The notes: generated from the sequence alone by a model not told the origin. Positions 8,681-18,060 are shown, numbered from the stretch's first letter. The stretch: 64,000 nt of DNA from Verrucomicrobia subdivision 3 bacterium UBA693 (GCA_002298785.1 DBMR01000024.1:7265-71264); one strand, 5' to 3'. Program-made: numbers and translations.

Positions 8681-11600
8681 ATGACAGTCAAGTATCATAA
8701 AGCCCGTGTTCAAATCGCCGGCGCTCTGCTGGTGGCCTTATCGGCCACCTTATCCGGGCGCGCTGATTACCAATCCACTGTTCTGTCTCAGGGCCCTGTG
8801 GGGTACTGGCGGCTGAATGGGACAGTACAGCCGCCTACACCTCCGATTTATGCGACCAACAGTGGGACCTTAGGAGCAGCGGGTAACGGAGAATACATCC
8901 AGGCGAATCGCGGAATTACGCCCGGCGCTATTGTCTCCGAGCCGAATTCGGGAGCGGTCCAGTTTCTGGGTAGCGTTGACGGCAACCGCGTGCGGGTGCC
9001 ATACGCTACGCAGTGGAATCCCACCGGCCCATTTAGCGTCGAATTATGGGCCAAACCGGCCCAAACCGCTGCACTGCAATGCCCGGCGGCTTCAGTGTTT
9101 TTTACCGCTACTCCCGCGACGCAACGCGATGGGTGGCTGATCTATCAGGGCAATAGTACTCTGGCGAACGGCAATGGGTTCGTCTTCCGCCAATACAACA
9201 GCACCGGGTTGGCTAATCAATCGGGTGCCGCGGTGAATGTCGCCATCGACACCACCCAGTGGTACCACGTGGTGGGCGTCTTTGATGGAACGGCTGTAAA
9301 GATCTACGTGAACGGTGTGCTGGGGCAGAGTACCACGCTTGCGGGAAGCCCGCGAGCCAACACCAACAGCGCGATACCATTGACCTTCGGGGCTCGTGCG
9401 GAAGGCGCCTCGGGGTTCTTCACGTACCAGGGCTTAGTGGATGAGTCGGCGTTTTATAGTGTCGCCTTGAGTCCGGCCCAAATTCTGGCCCACTACCAGG
9501 CAGGCACGAACGCCGCCCCCTCCACGCCCTACAAGCAGGTCATATTAGCGGACAACCCGGTTGGATATTGGCGCTTTAACGAGCCGGCGGACCCGGTTTC
9601 GCCAAACATCGGAAGTCTCGGTAGCGCTGGGGATGCCAAGCTCTTCGCCGGCACAACTGCTGGAGTTCCTGGCCCGCGGCCGTCTGCCTATCAGGGATTT
9701 GAAGCTGGAAACAACTCCGTAGCGTTTGACGGTACCAGCGGCAGCGTGGCAGTGCCAGCGCTGAATCTGGCGGCGAACACGGTTACAATCAGCGGTTGGC
9801 TCAATGCAACGGGCGCCCAGGCTTTAGCCTCGGGCATAATTCTGAGCCGCTCGGGCACAACGGTGGCCGGCTTGACTATCGATGCCGTGTATGGTGGCTT
9901 GGGTTTGGGCTACAACTGGGCGAATGACCCGGTGGCTTACAATTGGAGTCCGAATGTGGACTCCGGCCTGCCATTGCTGCCGGATTCGGATTGGGCTTAT
10001 GTCGCCCTGGTGGTGCAGCCGACCCAGGCGGCAATTTTCATTTGCGACCGCACCAATTACGCGAATTTCGCTGGCGTGACTAATGTTGCGCCCCATGCGA
10101 TCCAGAAGTTTGAAGGGGTGACCTTGTTCGGCGCCGACTCACTCAACAACAGCCGGTATTTCAAAGGCGCTATCGACGATGTGGCCATTTTCAACCGCGC
10201 ACTCGAAGTGGGCGAACTCTATAGCCAGTACGGCGCAGCTGTGGGCGGGGTGCCCGTAAGGATCTTCAGGGATCCCCAGGCCCCGGTTGACCAGTTGTAT
10301 ACGGGAGATACTCTGTCGCTGTCGGTCGATGCCGGCGGCACGCCGAATCTCACTTACCAATGGCGCAAGAACACTGTGAATATCGCAGGAGCGACGGACA
10401 AATCCTATACCAAGGCCAATGTGGATCCATCCGTGGACAGCGGCACCTACGATTGTGTGATCGCGAATGGCTTTGGCACCGTGATTTCGGCTGGGGCGGT
10501 GATTTCAATCCTGCCCGCGCTCACTCCCTCGATTACGGCTCCTCCAGTTGGGCACACGCTTTATCCGGGCGGCACGCTCAATCTTAGCGTGGTCGCAGCC
10601 GGCGGCGGGCTGCGTTATCAATGGTTGAAGGGTGGTACCAGCATCGCGGGCGCTACCAATTCCACCTACAGCATTTATGGCGTTACTACTAATGAGACGG
10701 GCAGTTACACCGTTAACATCACCAACGTGGTTGGCAGCATCGTCGGTGGTCCGGTCACCATCACTGTGCTGGCTCCGGCCAATGCGTATGAGACGGCGAT
10801 CGTCGCCGATAAGCCGGAAGCTTGGTTCCGGCTCAATGAAACCACTGGAACCGACATGTTCGATTCCATGGGCCGGCATGATGGCGTTTACACGAACGAG
10901 TCAGGCTCTCCGGTCACCTTGGGGGCCGCAGGCGCGGTGGTGGGCAGTACCGACAAAGCGGTGACCTTCGACGGCGCTTCCAAGAGCTACGGTTTCGTGC
11001 CATATTCCGCGCGGCTTAATGCCCAGACCTTCACCATTGAATGCTGGGCGAAGACGGACGCCGGCGCTTCCGATCTCGTTCCGGTCTCCAGTCGCTCGGC
11101 GGTGCCGCAAGGTTATTGGCTGCGAACTTATCCGGCCGGCAGTTGGAGCGGTGGCGTGAGTCAAAGTGGCAACAGCTACTATGTCCCCTCGGCCACGGCC
11201 AGCGACGTCATCGAGACAGGAAAATGGAAACACGTGGTGATGGTTTACGACACCTCGCTTAAAGTATACGTTAATGGTCAGTGGGATGGTCAGGGCTACG
11301 TCAATTTCGAGCGCAATGTTTCCGCTCCATTGTTGATTGGGGCACTGGGCGGAACTTCCATCGGCAATTTGTTCAAGGGGCAAGTCGATGAGGTCCTGGT
11401 TTATACCAATGGGTTGACCTTGGCCCAGGTGCAGAATCACTATTCAAAGGCCCTGTTCCCGACGCCGATTCCGCCGTTCTGGATTTCAGTGCCGTCATCT
11501 CATGAGGTGCTCAGCAATTCGGCGGCGACGGTGACGCTGACGGGGGCCGCCGATGGCCCAATTCCGATCACCTACCAGTGGTATAAGGACGGCACGGCGA

Positions 11601-12622
11601 TTGCCGGAGCAACGAACACCGCCCTGGCACTTAGTTGCGCCTACTCCAACGCGGGTTCTTACGTGTTGAAAGCCTCCAATTCGACTGGTTCAACCAACTC
11701 GCCTGCCGCGAGCCTGGCGATGCTCCCGCCCAATCCGCCGTTTGTTAATGTTACCAACGGACTGGTCCTGCACTTGAAGTTCGATGGAGATTACTCCGAT
11801 TCTTCCGGTCGCGGGAACAACGGCACCGCGGTGGGTGCGCCAACATTGGTGCCCGGCCGCCTCGGCAGCGCGCTGTTCTACAGCACGTCGAACTCGATTC
11901 CTTCGGTCAATTACGTCACGCTCGGCAAGCCGGCGGATCTAAACCTCGGTGCGAGCACGGACTTCTCGGTGGCGTACTGGGTCAAACAGGACGCGGGCCA
12001 AACCAACGGCGATTTGCCGTTCCTGTGCAGCGCGCCCGGCTCCTATGGCAACGCGGGCCTTACCTTTGCCCCGTCCTATAAGCAGGGTGGTTGGTCTTAC
12101 AGCTTGAACGGCGCCGTCCAAGTCTATGGCGGGCCTACTTCGATCAACGATGGAAACTGGCACCACCTGCTACATACGTTCAAACGGACCGGTGATGCGA
12201 TCACGTACCTGGATGGCATCCGAGTGGATACTCGTCCTTGCGCGGGCGCCGGCAACCTGGACACCGGCAATACGGTCAACATCGGCCAGGATCCGACCGG
12301 GGCCTACGCGGAAGATGGTTCTGCGACTCTCGACGATCTGGCGGTGTGGCACCGGTCCCTCACGGAATATGAGGCATACGCCATCTACTACGCGGCTACC
12401 ACCTCGAACACAAGCTTCGATGTTCCGGGAACGGTGAAGCTGAACGTCGGCACTTCCGGTGGCAAGATTGTGTTGTCCTGGGCTCCAGGGGCCACCCTCG
12501 GCACCTTGTTGCAGGCCGATGACCTAAGCGGTCCGTGGACACCGGCTGGTGCCTATGCGCCGTATTACGAAGTGACCCCTTCGTCGGCCAAGAAGTTCTA
12601 TCGCCTTGGTTTCATTGAATAA
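8681..12622 (+). CDS. Large secreted multi-domain LamG/Ig-like surface protein
   Basis: A 1313-residue protein with a signal peptide (about 1-28, ending in SGRA). In order: LamG/concanavalin-type domains at about 30-280 and 283-520, each beginning with a PVGYWR-L/F-N segment; Ig-like domains at about 521-610 and 612-700 with the YQW...YDCVIAN and YQW...YTVNITN patterns; a third LamG at about 701-930 (AWFRLNE); a third Ig-like at about 932-1020; a fourth LamG at about 1026-1245 (LVLHLKFDGDYSDSS); and a C-terminal module from about 1250, ending in FYRLGFIE. There is no LPXTG or PEP-CTERM signal. LamG folds bind sugars or proteins, so adhesion to glycans or a role in the matrix is likely. The gene ends at a strong terminator beside which a group II intron is inserted. 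Confidence 0.85.
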   Translation: MTVKYHKARVQIAGALLVALSATLSGRADYQSTVLSQGPVGYWRLNGTVQPPTPPIYATNSGTLGAAGNGEYIQANRGITPGAIVSEPNSGAVQFLGSVDGNRVRVPYATQWNPTGPFSVELWAKPAQTAALQCPAASVFFTATPATQRDGWLIYQGNSTLANGNGFVFRQYNSTGLANQSGAAVNVAIDTTQWYHVVGVFDGTAVKIYVNGVLGQSTTLAGSPRANTNSAIPLTFGARAEGASGFFTYQGLVDESAFYSVALSPAQILAHYQAGTNAAPSTPYKQVILADNPVGYWRFNEPADPVSPNIGSLGSAGDAKLFAGTTAGVPGPRPSAYQGFEAGNNSVAFDGTSGSVAVPALNLAANTVTISGWLNATGAQALASGIILSRSGTTVAGLTIDAVYGGLGLGYNWANDPVAYNWSPNVDSGLPLLPDSDWAYVALVVQPTQAAIFICDRTNYANFAGVTNVAPHAIQKFEGVTLFGADSLNNSRYFKGAIDDVAIFNRALEVGELYSQYGAAVGGVPVRIFRDPQAPVDQLYTGDTLSLSVDAGGTPNLTYQWRKNTVNIAGATDKSYTKANVDPSVDSGTYDCVIANGFGTVISAGAVISILPALTPSITAPPVGHTLYPGGTLNLSVVAAGGGLRYQWLKGGTSIAGATNSTYSIYGVTTNETGSYTVNITNVVGSIVGGPVTITVLAPANAYETAIVADKPEAWFRLNETTGTDMFDSMGRHDGVYTNESGSPVTLGAAGAVVGSTDKAVTFDGASKSYGFVPYSARLNAQTFTIECWAKTDAGASDLVPVSSRSAVPQGYWLRTYPAGSWSGGVSQSGNSYYVPSATASDVIETGKWKHVVMVYDTSLKVYVNGQWDGQGYVNFERNVSAPLLIGALGGTSIGNLFKGQVDEVLVYTNGLTLAQVQNHYSKALFPTPIPPFWISVPSSHEVLSNSAATVTLTGAADGPIPITYQWYKDGTAIAGATNTALALSCAYSNAGSYVLKASNSTGSTNSPAASLAMLPPNPPFVNVTNGLVLHLKFDGDYSDSSGRGNNGTAVGAPTLVPGRLGSALFYSTSNSIPSVNYVTLGKPADLNLGASTDFSVAYWVKQDAGQTNGDLPFLCSAPGSYGNAGLTFAPSYKQGGWSYSLNGAVQVYGGPTSINDGNWHHLLHTFKRTGDAITYLDGIRVDTRPCAGAGNLDTGNTVNIGQDPTGAYAEDGSATLDDLAVWHRSLTEYEAYAIYYAATTSNTSFDVPGTVKLNVGTSGGKIVLSWAPGATLGTLLQADDLSGPWTPAGAYAPYYEVTPSSAKKFYRLGFIE

Positions 12623-12660
12623 CTGACCACGGCCGGCAAAGTAGAATTGCCAACCAACAT

Positions 12661-12698
12661 CGGCGGTCGGGATCATCTCCCGGCCGCCGTTTTGCTTT
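12661..12698 (+). terminator. Intrinsic terminator of the LamG gene
   Basis: CGGCGGTCGGGA (12661-12672) pairs with TCCCGGCCGCCG (12678-12689), 12 bp with one G-T wobble, loop TCATC, followed by TTTTGCTTT. It starts 38 bases after the stop codon. The group II intron begins immediately after the T-rich tail. Confidence 0.9.
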
Positions 12699-14598
12699 GT
12701 GCGCCCGGCAGGGCGCACTGACTAGTTGGTTAAAGTCCGATGCACACCCGGCAAGGGGAAGTGCTAGCCGAACAGCAAGGGTGTCGGTCGCGAGGCCGAA
12801 TCTGAAGGAAGCTGTAGGCAAAACGCTGGCCTGACGAACAGGAATCACATACGAGGCAGCCGCAGCGGATGAGAGGGCAAACAGACTCAAAGTCCAGTTC
12901 TTGCACGGAAGCTGCGGAAGTAGATGTGGCGGGCATAAGCGTGGAAGTCAGTGCGCAATACCCGGGGAGATCTCCGGCGGTGCGATAAAGCTAGCGTGGC
13001 CGAGAGGCTGCGACGATGCCGTCCGGAGAAGTCAGCAGAAGCCATAGTAGGCCGCTTCGCGGCTGAAGGGCTGAACATGAAGACAAGGGAAGGAGCCCTT
13101 GTTCCCGATGAGAGAAGCAGAGCCAGAAAAGAAGATTGAGACATCTGAAGCTAACCCGCGAGGCCAGGGCCGGAAGCCCGAAGCGGCGCGGGCCAGCGGC
13201 TCAAACTTTCCGGGAGGCAAGGAACCAACCGGCCCCAAACAACCAGACCTCATCGAAAGAATGCTCGAGCGAGGTAACCTGCACAACGCCCTGCAGGCCG
13301 TGGAAGCCAACCGAGGTGCCGCCGGAGTGGATGGCATGGAGGTGAAGCAACTGCGGGGCTACCTGCGGGAGCATTGGGCAGAGATCAGAGAGCAAATCCT
13401 CAACGGGACCTATGAGCCACGACCCGTCCGGCGAGTGGACATACCCAAGCCCGGAGGAGGCACACGCATGCTGGGCATCCCGACGGTCCTTGATCGTTTC
13501 ATCCAGCAGGCGATTCATCAAATACTCGGCCCTTTATGGGAAGAAGGGTTCTCGGCGTACAGCTATGGGTTTCGGCCCGGACGCAGTGCGGCACAGGCGG
13601 TCAAAGCAGCACAGGACCACATTCGATTGGGCAAGCGATGGGTGGTTGATGTGGACTTGGAGAAGTTCTTTGACCGGGTAAACCACGCGGTGTTGATGGC
13701 TCGGGTGGCGCGCAAGGTGAAGGATCGGCGGATGCTGAAACTGATCCGGCGCTACCTGGAGAGCGGGATCATGCAGCAAGGGTTGATGGAGCCGCGGAGT
13801 GAAGGCACGCCGCAAGGCGGGCCGCTCTCGCCGCTGCTTTCCAATATCCTGCTGGATGATTTGGACAAGGAACTGGAGAAGCGAGGCCACCGGTTCTGCC
13901 GGTATGCGGACGACTGCAATGTCTACGTAGGCAGTCGACGCGCTGGCGAACGGGTAATGGAGTCGCTGAGCCGGTTTCTTAAGGAGATACTCAAGCTGAC
14001 GGTTAATCCGAAGAAGAGCGCGGTGGACCGGCCCTGGAACCGGAAGTTCCTTGGGTTCTCGGTTACGACGCATCGGGAATGCCGGGTGCGAGTGGCTCCG
14101 CAAGCCGTGGAGCGCTTCAAGGAAGCCATGCGGGAGAAGTTCCGAGAGGGACGAGGCCGCAACCTGAGAGCGTTTCTGGAAAGCCTCAAACCCAAGCTCC
14201 GAGGCTGGGCCAGTTACTTCAGCGTGGCGGAAACGAGAAATGTATTTGAAGACCTCGACCAATGGCTGCGGCGCAAGCTGCGGTGCATGGAATGGAGGAA
14301 GTGGAAGAAGCCGCGCACACGCCTGCGCAAGCTCATCGCCTTGGGACTGGACCGGGCGCGCGCCCGGGGAAGTGCCTTCAATGGCCGTGGCCCGTGGTGG
14401 AATGCGGGCGCATCGCACATGAACGCGGCCCTTCCCACCGCCTACTTCCGGCGAATGGGACTCATCTCATTGCTGGACGAGGTGCTCTGGTTTACAACGC
14501 TGCGCGAGCAGCGGTCTTTATGAACCGCCGTGATACGGAACCGTACGTCCGGTGGTGTGGGAGGACGGTGAGGTTCTAATCCTCACCTCCTACCCGAT
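12699..14598 (+). mobile_element. Group II intron (class C-like) with internal maturase gene
   Basis: The element starts with GTGCG (12699-12703), matching the 5' GUGYG consensus, inside the small hairpin GTGCGCCC/GGGCGCAC. The intron-encoded reverse transcriptase lies within it. A domain V-like hairpin occupies about 14524-14556, with ACCGCCG pairing to CGGTGGT, an upper TACG/CGTA stem and a two-base CG bulge. A domain VI-like hairpin follows (GGTGAGG/CCTCACC at 14567-14587, with AA in its loop as the candidate branch point). The 3' end TACCCGAT closes at 14598 with AT, fitting the AY rule. Insertion directly 3' of an intrinsic terminator is the known habit of class C introns. Total length is 1900 bases. 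Boundaries are exact to within a few bases. Confidence 0.88.
13108..14523 (+). CDS. ltrA: Group II intron reverse transcriptase/maturase
   Basis: A 471-residue protein from the ATG at 13108; an in-frame TTG lies three codons earlier. It has the RT0-RT7 order: IPKPGGGTRMLGIPTVLDR, the FRPGRSAAQAV segment, a first catalytic D region in WVVDVDLEKFFD, the TPQGGPLSPLLSNI motif, and YADD at residues 266-269, followed by the maturase (X) domain with FLGFS and the LRGWASYFSVAE segment. No En/HNH endonuclease domain is visible at the C-terminus, which agrees with the class C habit. It would help splice the intron RNA and copy it into new terminator sites. All motifs are intact, so the intron may still be active. 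Confidence 0.95.
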   Translation: MREAEPEKKIETSEANPRGQGRKPEAARASGSNFPGGKEPTGPKQPDLIERMLERGNLHNALQAVEANRGAAGVDGMEVKQLRGYLREHWAEIREQILNGTYEPRPVRRVDIPKPGGGTRMLGIPTVLDRFIQQAIHQILGPLWEEGFSAYSYGFRPGRSAAQAVKAAQDHIRLGKRWVVDVDLEKFFDRVNHAVLMARVARKVKDRRMLKLIRRYLESGIMQQGLMEPRSEGTPQGGPLSPLLSNILLDDLDKELEKRGHRFCRYADDCNVYVGSRRAGERVMESLSRFLKEILKLTVNPKKSAVDRPWNRKFLGFSVTTHRECRVRVAPQAVERFKEAMREKFREGRGRNLRAFLESLKPKLRGWASYFSVAETRNVFEDLDQWLRRKLRCMEWRKWKKPRTRLRKLIALGLDRARARGSAFNGRGPWWNAGASHMNAALPTAYFRRMGLISLLDEVLWFTTLREQRSL

Positions 14599-15095
14599 CT
14601 GGTGCCGTTCACTTTTTTGAAATAGTCAACAGAGCATGGTTGTAGTGCCACGTGGACAATGGTAGATTGGGGGCACGAAAACTCCATTTAATACAGGAAA
14701 ACGAGGAATCAGGTCGCCGGGTGGCAAGCGGTCGAAGGGCGGAAGGCCGGCGCGTGGTGCCCGGGGAATCCGCAGGGGCCGATCCGAGCCATTATTGGAG
14801 CAGCCGGTGGCGGAGCAGGCGAGTACGGTTCCTTGCCGGCTATGTGGCCACGGGGTGGACCCCAAACGCATGCATTTTCACATGGTGCGATTTCACGGGG
14901 CGGCCATGCGCCAGGGAGCACAGCTCTAACAGTTTACCCAACCACGCAGGATCGTGGAGGGGTATGGCTGTGGGAGAAGCCCCCTCGTCTAACGTCCCAT
15001 CAGTGGATTCCGAAAGACGCCTCGGATTTTATTAGTGGTCTTGCCGCGCTGGGCTTTGCCGCCGCGTCCGGCGAATACTGCATTTGCACTTTGAG
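14599..15095 (+). other. 497-base region 3' of the intron; no clear gene except a possible zinc-finger-like fragment
   Basis: This is the downstream exon side of the intron and the gap to prfC. Several frames are open but their products look like random translation. One frame (14666-14929) ends in a C2H2-like segment and is listed separately. No terminator for prfC, which ends at 15096 on the other strand, was recognised. Confidence 0.4.
14666..14929 (+). pseudogene. Possible small C2H2 zinc-finger-like protein without a standard start
   Basis: The frame between a TAG at 14663-14665 and the TAA at 14927-14929 reads an Arg/Gly/Lys-rich first half and then PCRLCGHGVDPKRMHFHMVR, with F-H following, near the end: C-x2-C then H-x-H and H positions that could bind zinc. 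No ATG occurs ahead of the motif in this frame; an ATG at 14659 is out by one base, so a single frameshift would restore a start. A GTG at 14807 would give only a very short product. It may therefore be a decayed gene, a gene with a rare ATT start at 14666, or chance. Low confidence. Confidence 0.3.
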
Positions 15096-16721
15096 TTAGC
15101 TGAGTGCTGCCGCGCCCGTCTCAGCATCGGTGTGCATTTGAGAGCCGGGTGGCAGTGCCGCCAGACGGACCTTCGGATGCCGGTCGGCGAAGAACTCACA
15201 ACTCCATTGGTCGTTGAAGAGAATCACCGGGTTGCCGGCGGCGTCGGTGGCCGAGCGGGCTCCGGTGGGCAGGGTGGTATCGTCCACCGGTTTTCCATCC
15301 TCGGTCCAGACCCAGCGGATAATCTTCCACGCACCGGGTTCGAGCCGGGATTCGGCGCCGTATTCCGTTTGCATGCGGTATTGCACCACCTCAAATTGCA
15401 GGGGGCCGACCGCGCCGAGCAGCGGCACGCGCTGGGCTGAATCCTTGAGGGTGAACGCCTGCACCACCCCTTCCTGCAACAGTTGCTCCAGGCCCTCACG
15501 GAAACGTTTGAACTGCGCGGTGCTGGGGCTTTGCAGCCAGGCGAAACACTCAGGGGTGAAACGGGGAATCTCGCGATAAACCAGGTTCGGGTCCTCCGCC
15601 AGGGTGTCTCCAATGCGAAAATCCGCGTGCCCGACCAGGCCGACCACATCCCCGGGATAGGCCTCATCCACCGTTTCGCGATCGCGTCCGAAGATCTTAT
15701 GGGAACTGGAGAGCCGCAGTTTCCGTCCGGTGCGGGTATGTACCACGCTCATGTCGCGTTCGAATTTTCCGGCGCAAATTCGGATGAAGGCAAGGCGGTC
15801 CCGGTGTTTGGGATCCATATTGGCCTGGATCTTGAAAATGAAACCGGAAAAACCGGCACCGGCGGTGGGGACGATCTTTCCGCCGGCCGTGCGGGGCCGT
15901 GGCGACGGTGCGGTCTCGAGGAAAGCGTCCAGCAGCAGTTGCACGCCGAAGTTGTTCACGGCACTGCCGAAGAAAACCGGCGTGAGTTTTCCCGCGAGAA
16001 TGGCCTCGGCATCGAACGCGGCGCCGGCGCCCTCCAGCATTGCCAGTTCGTCGACAGTGCGCGCATAGACTTCATCGCTCATTTGTTCGCGCACGGCGGG
16101 ATCGGCAAGACCGTGGACCGAAACCGGTGCGCGGTATTCGCCGCCCGGCACCCGCTCAAAAAAGTGGACCAGGTTGGCTCGCCGATCGTACACGCCCCGG
16201 AAATCCGGGCCATCGCCCAGGGGCCAATTGATGGGGCAGGCCGCAATCCCCAGCACCCGCTCCAATTCATCCAGGAGCGAAAGCGGGTCGCGGGCGGGGC
16301 GGTCCATTTTGTTCATGAACGTGAAGATGGGGACGCCGCGCTGGCGGCAGACTTCAAAAAGTTTGCGCGTCTGGCTCTCGATACCTTTGCCGGCGTCGAT
16401 GACCATGACCGCCGAATCCACCGCTGTCAGCACCCGGTAAGTGTCTTCGGAGAAGTCCTTGTGACCGGGGGTGTCCAGCAGGTTCACGCAAAAGCCGCGG
16501 TAGTCAAACTGCAGCACCGTGGAACTCACCGAGATGCCGCGTTGCCGCTCCAGCTCCATCCAGTCGGAAGTGGTGGCGCGCTGGTTTTTGCGCGCGGTCA
16601 CCGATCCCGCCAGTTGCACGGCGCCGCCGTACAACAGAAATTTTTCGGTCAATGTTGTTTTGCCGGCGTCCGGGTGCGAAATGATCGCGAACGTGCGCCG
16701 CCGGGAGATTTCCTGTTCCAT
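15096..16721 (-). CDS. prfC: Peptide chain release factor 3
   Basis: A 541-residue translational GTPase from the ATG at 16721; the frame extends 38 codons upstream without family features. G1 HPDAGKTT at residues 16-23, a switch segment with RGISVSS (61-67), G3 DTPGH at 83-87 and G4 NKMD at 137-140 are all present, followed by the beta-barrel and C-terminal RF3 domains (NPVILFNDQWSCEFFADRHP near the end). RF3 uses GTP to remove RF1/RF2 from the ribosome after termination. EF-G and tetracycline-protection proteins are related, but the SHPDAGKTTLTEKFLLYGGA start is that of RF3. Confidence 0.96.
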   Translation of the reverse strand: MEQEISRRRTFAIISHPDAGKTTLTEKFLLYGGAVQLAGSVTARKNQRATTSDWMELERQRGISVSSTVLQFDYRGFCVNLLDTPGHKDFSEDTYRVLTAVDSAVMVIDAGKGIESQTRKLFEVCRQRGVPIFTFMNKMDRPARDPLSLLDELERVLGIAACPINWPLGDGPDFRGVYDRRANLVHFFERVPGGEYRAPVSVHGLADPAVREQMSDEVYARTVDELAMLEGAGAAFDAEAILAGKLTPVFFGSAVNNFGVQLLLDAFLETAPSPRPRTAGGKIVPTAGAGFSGFIFKIQANMDPKHRDRLAFIRICAGKFERDMSVVHTRTGRKLRLSSSHKIFGRDRETVDEAYPGDVVGLVGHADFRIGDTLAEDPNLVYREIPRFTPECFAWLQSPSTAQFKRFREGLEQLLQEGVVQAFTLKDSAQRVPLLGAVGPLQFEVVQYRMQTEYGAESRLEPGAWKIIRWVWTEDGKPVDDTTLPTGARSATDAAGNPVILFNDQWSCEFFADRHPKVRLAALPPGSQMHTDAETGAAALS

Positions 16722-17034
16722 AAAAAATAACATCGCTTTAAAGGTTACGAAGGGACTGGGTTGCGCCGCTGCGCTAAAGGCGCGAGCGGAAGGCCGGTAG
16801 GGAAAGGCAGCTACGGCGGCGTGAGAGGCGGGCACGCGGCGCCCAGCCCGACCGGCTTGCGCCGGGGGTTCGCGTCGGTTCGATGTGAAGCGGCCCGCAT
16901 GGCGACACCCTACAACAGGATGGTGGCGAGGTAAAGCAAACTAACAACCGGATGGTCGTAGCGCCCGGGGTTGGATGCTTATCGACACTCTGCTCATGGT
17001 GTTAAGGGACGTAATGCAAAAATATAAAGGAGCG
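16722..17034. other. 313-base intergenic region between divergent genes
   Basis: It holds the upstream sides of prfC and the coiled-coil gene. It is GC-rich with no recognised gene, RNA or strong hairpin; a promoter for the right-hand gene begins at its end. Confidence 0.5.
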
Positions 17035-17063
17035 TTGACACTTACCTGGGCACCGACTAGGCT
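17035..17063 (+). promoter_or_regulatory. Sigma-70-like promoter of the coiled-coil protein gene
   Basis: TTGACA at 17035-17040 and TAGGCT at 17058-17063 with a 17-base spacer; the ATG is 31 bases further. The -35 is perfect. The same TTGACA-N17-TAGG arrangement precedes the IscA-type gene at 37386. Confidence 0.75.
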
Positions 17064-17093
17064 TTTCAAGGAACAAGTTAATCGACGAACATC

Positions 17094-17861
17094 ATGTTGA
17101 TTCGAATCAGTCTGATTGTGGCCATTATTGCCGGCTTGGCGGTAGGCGCTCTAAATTTCGTGATGGTAAAAGAAAAGATCGTCACGCTGCACACAAACTG
17201 GGTGAACGAGCAGACCGCCCGGGCCTCTGCGGAAAAGGAGCGGGACAGCACCAAGAAGGAGTTGGCCAAGACTTCCGCCGAGCTGAAGACCACCAAGGAG
17301 ACGCTCGCCACCACGACTGAAGAACGCGACAAGGCGCTGGCGGATACCGCAGCGCTGACCAAGAAGGCCGATCGCCTGACCGAAGATCTTTCCAAACGCA
17401 CCAAGGAGCGCGATGACGCGCAGGCTGAACTGGCCGCCTACACCGCCACCGGAGTCAAGCCGGAGCAGATTATCGCCTTCAACAAGGAGTTCAAAGCGCT
17501 TCAGGAAACCCTGGCTGGAACCCGAGCTGAAAACGCGACCCTGGGCCAGACCATCGTGCGCCTGAAGAACGAGCTGAACGTTTACAAGACCGCCGAATAC
17601 GTGGTGCCTCTCCCGCCCTCGCTGCGGGGCAAGGTGCTGGTCAGTGATCCGAAATGGAATTTTGTCATCATCAACGTGGGCGAAGACCAGGGCGTGCTGG
17701 AGCACGGCGAACTGTTGATTAATCGCGACGGAAAACTGGTGGCCAAAGTGAAGGTGCGCACGGTGCAAAAGGACCGCAGCATCGCCAACGTGGTGCCGGG
17801 TTGGCAGTTGGGCGAAGTTTTGGAAGGCGACCAGGTTATCCCCGCTAACCCCAAGTCCTAA
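17094..17861 (+). CDS. Membrane-anchored coiled-coil protein of unknown function
   Basis: A 255-residue protein with one N-terminal membrane helix (about 4-24), a long heptad-rich coiled coil (about 35-170, rich in E, K, T and A), and a compact C-terminal domain (about 175-250) with GKVLVSDPKWNFVIINVGED and a following ELLINRDGKLVAKVKV segment that looks like a small beta-barrel similar to those in MreC-like proteins. Topology suggests the coil and barrel lie in the periplasm. The gene is followed after one base by a small lipoprotein gene, so the two are probably co-transcribed and act together at the envelope. I do not recognise a named family. Confidence 0.75.
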   Translation: MLIRISLIVAIIAGLAVGALNFVMVKEKIVTLHTNWVNEQTARASAEKERDSTKKELAKTSAELKTTKETLATTTEERDKALADTAALTKKADRLTEDLSKRTKERDDAQAELAAYTATGVKPEQIIAFNKEFKALQETLAGTRAENATLGQTIVRLKNELNVYKTAEYVVPLPPSLRGKVLVSDPKWNFVIINVGEDQGVLEHGELLINRDGKLVAKVKVRTVQKDRSIANVVPGWQLGEVLEGDQVIPANPKS

Positions 17862-17862
17862 G

Positions 17863-18042
17863 ATGAAAATCCCCGCTTGGTTATCCCGAACAATGCTCGT
17901 TGGCTTTGCCGCCATGATGCTGGCGGTGATGGCTGGGTGTTCCACAACTTCTTCGGAATCGGACAACGCTTCCGTTCGTCCCTGGAATGCTCCCAAGAGT
18001 TGGGAGACCGGTTTGCCCAGCACGATGACTGAGGGACGGTAG
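17863..18042 (+). CDS. Small lipoprotein (59 residues)
   Basis: ATG at 17863, one base after the stop of the coiled-coil gene, TAG at 18040-18042. The sequence has a basic start (MKIPAWLSR), a hydrophobic stretch and the lipobox AVMAGC, so cysteine 26 would be lipidated. The mature part is short and hydrophilic, with the SVRPWNAPKSWETGLP segment. It should be held in the inner or outer membrane by its lipid. The tight spacing with the preceding gene supports one operon and perhaps a joint role. Too short for usual ORF cut-offs, but the signal and lipobox are convincing. Confidence 0.8.
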   Translation: MKIPAWLSRTMLVGFAAMMLAVMAGCSTTSSESDNASVRPWNAPKSWETGLPSTMTEGR

Positions 18043-18060
18043 TTTTCCTTTGAATTTGAT

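Noticed and set aside
8681..12622. PEP-CTERM or LPXTG anchoring signal in the LamG protein
   Set aside because: The C-terminus has no PEP motif, no final membrane helix with basic tail and no LPXTG.
15483..16730. 415-residue open frame antisense to prfC
   Set aside because: prfC has full GTPase motifs in the other strand; this product has none.
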